From assembly GCF_000224145.3 (NCBI RefSeq), contig NC_020174.2, forward strand, positions 4,221,026 through 4,285,025: DNA of 64,000 nt. The letters run 5' to 3'. The translations under genes were made by a program, and so were the position numbers. The notes under the pieces are model-generated. The model saw only the letters and a list, made by a program, of their open reading frames with translations. It searched no databases and was not told the origin of the DNA. The DNA comes from Ciona intestinalis. Taxonomy: Eukaryota > Chordata > Ascidiacea > Phlebobranchia > Cionidae. Shown here one piece after another: positions 59,801 to 64,000 of this stretch (positions are counted from its first letter, which is position 1; each line of letters opens with the position of its first letter).

Positions 59801-62800
59801 ATTCAAATACTAAACATACACGAGTAAAAAGCGTCTTGAAAGACACCGAATTCCACGGCAAAGTAGGAATTCCCGAGCATTGTCAATGGGGGTATGTGAC
59901 CTCATGCGCGGCTCCCCGGCATTTCCACTGATAGACAACATCGTTTCTCGCATACGCTGCCCGTATAGAAAGTAATAAATAACCAGCTAATCCAAGCAAA
60001 CGAATAGTTGGTAAATTCTTTTGCATTGCTTTTTTTAAGCGATTGATTAAATTACTTTCCTATCCTGCCCTGCTTATGTAAACAGTTATAACCCCGCAAA
60101 ATTGATCTTACTGTCTATGGGTACACTAAAACCCGCATTATTCTTCGCCTTGAAACCGCAGAGACGGAAACCTTGCAATACGACGCCAGTATAGTAGTAA
60201 CTTATTAAACTGCTGCGGTTTTACAGTCGTCCGGCCAACGAGACCGTATGCACCGCTTTTACACTAGGTCGTAAACCCGCCAGCGACGCTGACCTACAGC
60301 CGAACCTGCGACCGAACTTCTGCGGGCGATCTGGACTCCTACATGACGGCCGGTGATCTTCAATCGCCGATTCGCACTCATACGCCATCCGTCGGCCCGA
60401 GAAAGGCAGGCATCGCCCAGGCGGGTAAACATTAATTAGCGAGCCAATCTCTGCCTTGAACAAGCGGTCGAGCAAGCTGAATAGTTGCGAAGCAAACAAC
60501 AGATTTCCAGAGTAAACAAAGTCACTCGAATGCTGTCCTCGTAACTTCGCATTTCCCAGTAAACTAGAAAACACACCGAAGTGAAAATCTTAGGCAAACA
60601 TTACTCGACTATCGCTGACCGTTGCGCGCTATAATCGCAACTTTACAAGCATTGGTCATACCGAGTTATTCATTTTCCAATTCAATTACCGTGAAAGGAA
60701 TACCGCCATATCGTCATAATACGATTAGTGCGCATGCTCCATGCCTAACCATTGGAGCACAGGGTACGACCTCGAACGACCCTATAACACAGGTCCAATG
60801 CAGCGTAAGCGTATTCCAAATAAGCTAAATGCGCAAAGTAATACAATCAATATACAACCATTTAATGTTCGTTTTCGTACGAGCCTGAATGGGCAGATAG
60901 ACGAAACAATCCTTTGCGATTAGAGTGCGGTTCGTCCTGTGGTTTGGTTAACAAACATCCTGTATCCGACATCTGTTGTTCTGTGTCCCTGGCTCCTGCT
61001 TACCTGATTAAATCAAGAGCGAAAATAGCAGGACTCGATGCTAAACTAATTCTGCCGTCAAATACTATGGTATAGCGCTTATAACGAAATCTGCCGTCAA
61101 ATACTATGGTAACGCTTACTATAAAAGCCATGTTTGTAAAAATATTAGTAACGTTACTAATTAAACCGTGGAATGCTTATGTACACAATGCATATACCAT
61201 TTACTGGTCAGCCTACAATACACATTTACCCCATTTGCGCGCAACCTTATTACAGTACTGGCAATTAACTTTAGGGTATATGGCACGCGTTTACGGAACC
61301 GGTATCTTACACTATGCATATTACCACAAATAAAATTTCTAGGTTGTTCATAGACAGCTAATAAGATATCTATTGTCGTCGACACGTCACTTCGCCTGAA
61401 ATAGACAACTACGATTGGCATCAAAGTTGTCAGAAACCTCACAACCCTGCTGCACGTCTAAGCTAATGAGTTTCTATATCTATACAACATAAAGCGACGG
61501 TGCTACGCGCACCGACTGAGCTTTATATGCAAAACTTCCCGATTTAGTTTTTTTCCGCGATAAATTGCAAAATTATTCAAACTTCTCTTCTACTTCGCTG
61601 GTTTAATTAGCCATTAGCCTGCACTGCAACCTTGCATCATACAATACAGTTACAAAGCGCGGATAAACATGTATTGATTGCCCTCGTGGCAAAAGGCTCG
61701 TTGAGTGGTGTCAAGTGGCAATGGTTTGTCGAGCCCAATACAGCCAAGTGTGCTGTCAGTGGTAACAGGTTTAAGCGGGCTTCATGGATCGAAAAATTCG
61801 AAACGGCCATGGTAAAAGTGCAGACTCATTTGACTTCGACTGTCATAAACAATAGAGCGAACGGATCAGGGCCACTTATCAGCAGACAGAAATGAAGTCC
61901 CTGCCCCTGCTTTGCGAAGGTCAAACTTGACAGTAAATAAATTCGCTCCCTTTCTTTGTTAACTCCTGGCCACTATTCGATGATAACGCTTTCTCAGCTT
62001 GTTTAAAAACTAAACTAGGTACAATGAGATCTAAAGGCAAAACTCTTTGAACACAACCTGTACATGGGCTTAACTAGAGTGACTAAACTGTGACGTACCT
62101 CGGCTCATCCGTCCAACTACCTGCTCGCTTGTCGTCAAAACACAGCGGCCGTCGTTCTCACAGTTAAACGACCCAACTCCCGTTTTATCTTTTACTGTCG
62201 GGACATTTGAGGCCAGCACTCTGCGTCGAACCGAGACGGTAACTTTTACGTCGGAAGCGGGGATCAACACGGCAGTAAATGGGAAATCAAACCAATTGCA
62301 CTTTAGTTAACTAGTTGATGGACTCGTTTGAGGTGAAACGTGGTACCAAGGATGGAGAAAGAAGATTACGTCAGTGTGCATGAGGCACATGCTTGGGTCG
62401 TCATTGGCTTGGATAGTTTCCGCAATACAGTCATTATCAGTTGGTGAAAGAGCATGTCGGCTATCCGAGTTCTTCGGTGGCGCTCCCACAAAACGATTGA
62501 CTGCCTCGGTTCACACAGTGCACCCAGCATGATAACTATATAAGGTACCATTGCGTGTGTACGTCAGTGCGACTTCCAGGGCCAAACATTACGTAACGGC
62601 GCTTGTTGTCGAGGAAAATATAACTTCCACAACTCGAGATGCGGCTTCCCATTTGAATAATGTTTCGGCGCTATTTATAAACGCCAAAGGTTTGCCGACG
62701 AACACAGCTGGAAAACTGCGACCACAAATGGCTATTAATGTGAGCGGTTTGAACAAATTGCTGGTTCGGGGTGTTTCAGTGGTGAACTGACCTCTGTTGA

Positions 62801-64000
62801 ATTACCTTTACCTAGCTTAACAGAGCAGTACTTAAACCTAAAGCCTGTAATTTCATTCAGCCCACATCGGTAAGCAGCGGTTTTACCATCCTTTATCGGC
62901 AGGAGCCTGTTTTGCCACAAATTCTGGGAGGCTAAATCTGACAACCTAATGATTAGCTGGATTCACACGCACATGTCCAACGTTTTCCATATTTCGTATA
63001 TAACATGGTTTACCAGAGGCTCTGGTCCAGAGCCAAAATCGAAGTAAAATTGCTCGCTAAAATTTACACGTAAAGTACTAACCTTGGCCAATGGAATTTT
63101 GCCGCATAAGCTGTGCCAATTCAAAGCCGTGTGAAAGTCTCCTTGAGACAGAGTCGTAGCTGCTTCTTGTACGTGAAGGCGGTCGGGGTGGAGTTTCTGT
63201 AGTGCTACTACTGTAAAGTTAAAAAGATTAAAAATCCCATTTTCTTTATATTTTTTCTGCAGGTAATTTCATATAGGCCAGAATCTATTTCAACGCAGAC
63301 TAACGCAGCTATTTACCTATAGTGTAAGACTGTAAGTAATATCGCAAGTACTTTATTAATTTTCTATTGCATATATAATACTGTGGAGTAAGATAGGATG
63401 GGACGAGAAAAATAAATAAAACGTATCCCACCTTACCCCAAGCCACTATACATGAAAAATGAAGCTACCTGCTGGTTACCTTTGCTTGCTGTTGCTGATG
63501 TTAACTAATTTACAATAAACACACACCACACCTAACGCATTCTGTGCATGAATATACGTATGTTAATATACAGTGTAATTGTACAAAGCCTAACTCACCT
63601 CTGCGACTCTTGCGTGTGTTGGCCAACATTTGTCTCCATTTTTCTATCACTATCAATGGAAAACGAGCGTCGCCTTCTCAGAACTGCCTCTGATTTGGCT
63701 GGTGTGGTTTGGTTCGCTGGAAAATAAAAGGACATGTTAGAGCCGATGACGCACATAACTGGTTCTATAAAGATACCATGCATGTAGTATTGTTATGCGT
63801 AGAGGCGGTGGTACAATGGTAGCAGAAAGTGAACAAAAACGCAGGGTTGTACAGAACATACAAAAGAGAAAACATATTCACATGTGTATGATAATATTGT
63901 CAGTTCTTACATGTAACGCCATTGAAATTCTGTGACAGCTGTGCTATGTACATGTCTAACTCGTCAAGTTGATTCTGCAGTTCCAACTGGTCCGTCTTCT
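41850..64000 (-). CDS. tns: Tensin, 3' part of gene (central region, SH2 and PTB domains), 5' end outside window
   Basis: Minus-strand exons in transcript order: 58748-59345, 58607-58664, 58306-58495, 57100-57226, 56698-56805, 46824-46992, 45388-45454, 44925-45198, 44416-44709, 44130-44210, 43860-43972, 43657-43792, 43171-43341, 42808-42947, 42593-42708, 42162-42284, 41850-41994. All phases agree; from the ATG at 59345 this reads 969 residues. The first two thirds are Ser/Pro-rich and probably disordered. The SH2 domain spans five exons' worth of signature: [21 protein letters not shown] (phosphotyrosine-binding Arg), [29 protein letters not shown]. The PTB domain follows: [78 protein letters not shown]. 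Tensins link integrin tails and actin at focal adhesions. The PTEN-like N terminus, if present, lies beyond the right edge. Exons at 63083-64000 probably belong to a longer isoform. Confidence 0.93.
42326..42515 (+). mobile_element. Palindromic MITE copy (family A), in a tensin intron
   Basis: Starts AGTAGGGTGGAGTGGGATAC. CTACCAAATGGGATGA marks the right half. The terminus is diverged. Confidence 0.72.
46018..46123. promoter_or_regulatory. Dense CRE-like cluster in a tensin intron
   Basis: CGACGTCA (46018-46025), TTACGTCA (46045-46052), TGACGTTG (46102-46109) and a GCGTCATT (about 46116-46123) fall in about 105 bases, between the exons at 45454 and 46824. It may be an internal promoter or enhancer of tensin. 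CRE sites are known components of ascidian muscle enhancers, but the assignment here is inference. Confidence 0.4.
46993..56697 (-). other. Large tensin intron, 9.7 kb
   Basis: No transposon of family A was noticed in this long intron, unlike most introns in the window. Many short reading frames on both strands lack splice context and family resemblance. One candidate alternative first exon (52942-53077) stands out. The rest is probably intronic regulatory DNA. Confidence 0.5.
52942..53077 (-). CDS. Candidate alternative first coding exon of tensin
   Basis: ATG at 53077 opens 45 codons ([18 protein letters not shown], then a basic segment with [16 protein letters not shown]) and ends at donor CACTAG|GTATAA in phase 1. 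The next downstream exon, 46824-46992, accepts phase 1. Splicing would give a shorter tensin that keeps SH2 and PTB, like short vertebrate isoforms. Evidence is reading frame, donor and phase only. Confidence 0.4.
57271..57447 (-). mobile_element. Palindromic MITE copy (family A), in a tensin intron
   Basis: TTTAGTAGTAAACAAAGAAT and ATCTTACGCCACAGTACTAT mark the middle and end. Lies 45 bases upstream (in transcript sense) of the exon ending at 57226. Confidence 0.7.
58035..58223 (-). mobile_element. Palindromic MITE copy (family A), in a tensin intron
   Basis: Starts AGTAGATTGGGTTAGGATAT and ends TCTCGTCTTACCCCACAGTA. Diverged. Confidence 0.7.
58748..59345 (-). CDS. Large tensin exon, possible alternative first exon
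   Basis: 598-base exon opening [20 protein letters not shown] and ending at FSSDG before donor GTAATT, phase 1. The preceding bases (TTTAACACAG) could be an acceptor, but that entry needs phase 2, whereas the nearest upstream exon (63083-63210) leaves phase 1. So either this is a first exon with its own promoter, or a linking exon was missed, or an internal acceptor at about 59302 (GAGGCAG|TG) is used, which does fit phase 1. Confidence 0.75.
59346..63082 (-). other. Tensin intron or internal promoter region, 3.7 kb
   Basis: No exon recognised. It includes a 39-bp-period tandem duplication at 61051-61111 (TCTGCCGTCAAATACTATGG twice) and a long minus-strand reading frame at 60221-60574 that lacks splice context and is not accepted as coding. 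Confidence 0.45.
61051..61111. repeat. Short tandem duplication, period 39
   Basis: TCTGCCGTCAAATACTATGG followed by TA occurs at 61051 and again at 61090. Confidence 0.8.
63083..64000 (-). CDS. Upstream exons, probably of a longer tensin isoform, partial
   Basis: Three exons in continuous phase: 63911-64000 (open at the right edge), 63599-63716, 63083-63210. They encode [18 protein letters not shown], then [15 protein letters not shown], then [20 protein letters not shown] and [13 protein letters not shown]. The first resembles a short leucine/aspartate helix; the others are Ser/Arg-rich and disordered. They end in phase 1, which fits the tensin exon at 58607-58664 directly. Strand and style suggest the same gene, but no diagnostic tensin domain is seen, so a separate gene is possible. 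Confidence 0.6.
63378..63450 (+). mobile_element. Palindromic MITE copy (family A), strongly deleted
   Basis: Only about 73 bases: a left end TACTGTGGAGTAAGATAGG joined to GGGACGAGAAAA and a right end TATCCCACCTTACCCCAAG. Confidence 0.65.

Noticed and set aside
60221-60574. A 117-codon minus-strand frame in the tensin intron
   Set aside because: No ATG start, no convincing splice sites in phase and no recognisable family features. Probably a chance frame in GC-richer DNA.

Overview
This window looks like nuclear DNA of an ascidian of the Ciona type. It is AT-rich, with intron-rich animal genes, short introns and strong chordate signatures. Those signatures are a vertebrate-style cytoplasmic intermediate filament without the long lamin-type coil 1B, a tensin with SH2 and PTB domains, and a hemopexin-type matrix metalloproteinase. 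Genus-level assignment is inferred from gene style and from the many short palindromic transposons; no database search was possible. Coordinates of spliced genes were built by hand from splice signals, reading phase and family knowledge.

Layout. (1) 1041-4452 (+): a receptor with an ectodomain of many LDL-receptor class A modules fused directly to a seven-helix domain of the LGR/relaxin-receptor type. (2) 7391-11992 (+): a nine-exon intermediate filament gene. (3) About 12826-15790: a minisatellite broken by two assembly gaps and carrying transposon copies. (4) 18144-27267 (+): a secreted, furin-activated matrix metalloproteinase with two tandem versions of one catalytic-domain exon. (5) 28885-30365 (-): translation initiation factor eIF1, with a possible short upstream cistron. 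(6) 30139-31310 and 31361-33114: two near-identical stretches on either side of a 50-N gap, best read as two alleles of one locus. One of them carries a 563-bp inverted-repeat transposon. (7) 33950-35163 (+): a Myb/SANT-like DNA-binding protein. (8) 36198-37407 (-): a type II membrane carbohydrate sulfotransferase. (9) 41850 to the right edge (-): the 3' part of a tensin gene with long introns and signs of alternative first exons.

About two dozen copies of one roughly 190-bp palindromic element (ends like AGTAGGGTGGGGTAAGATGG) are scattered through introns and intergenic DNA in both orientations. Several genes relate to matrix, adhesion and cytoskeleton (metalloproteinase, sulfotransferase, tensin, intermediate filament). 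They have separate orientations and spacing, so I see no cluster logic beyond neighbourhood. The observations most worth checking are the mutually exclusive metalloproteinase exons, the LDLa-only LGR-like receptor, the probable false duplication at eIF1, and the transposon there that contains a tRNA-like pol III promoter and a telomere-like repeat.
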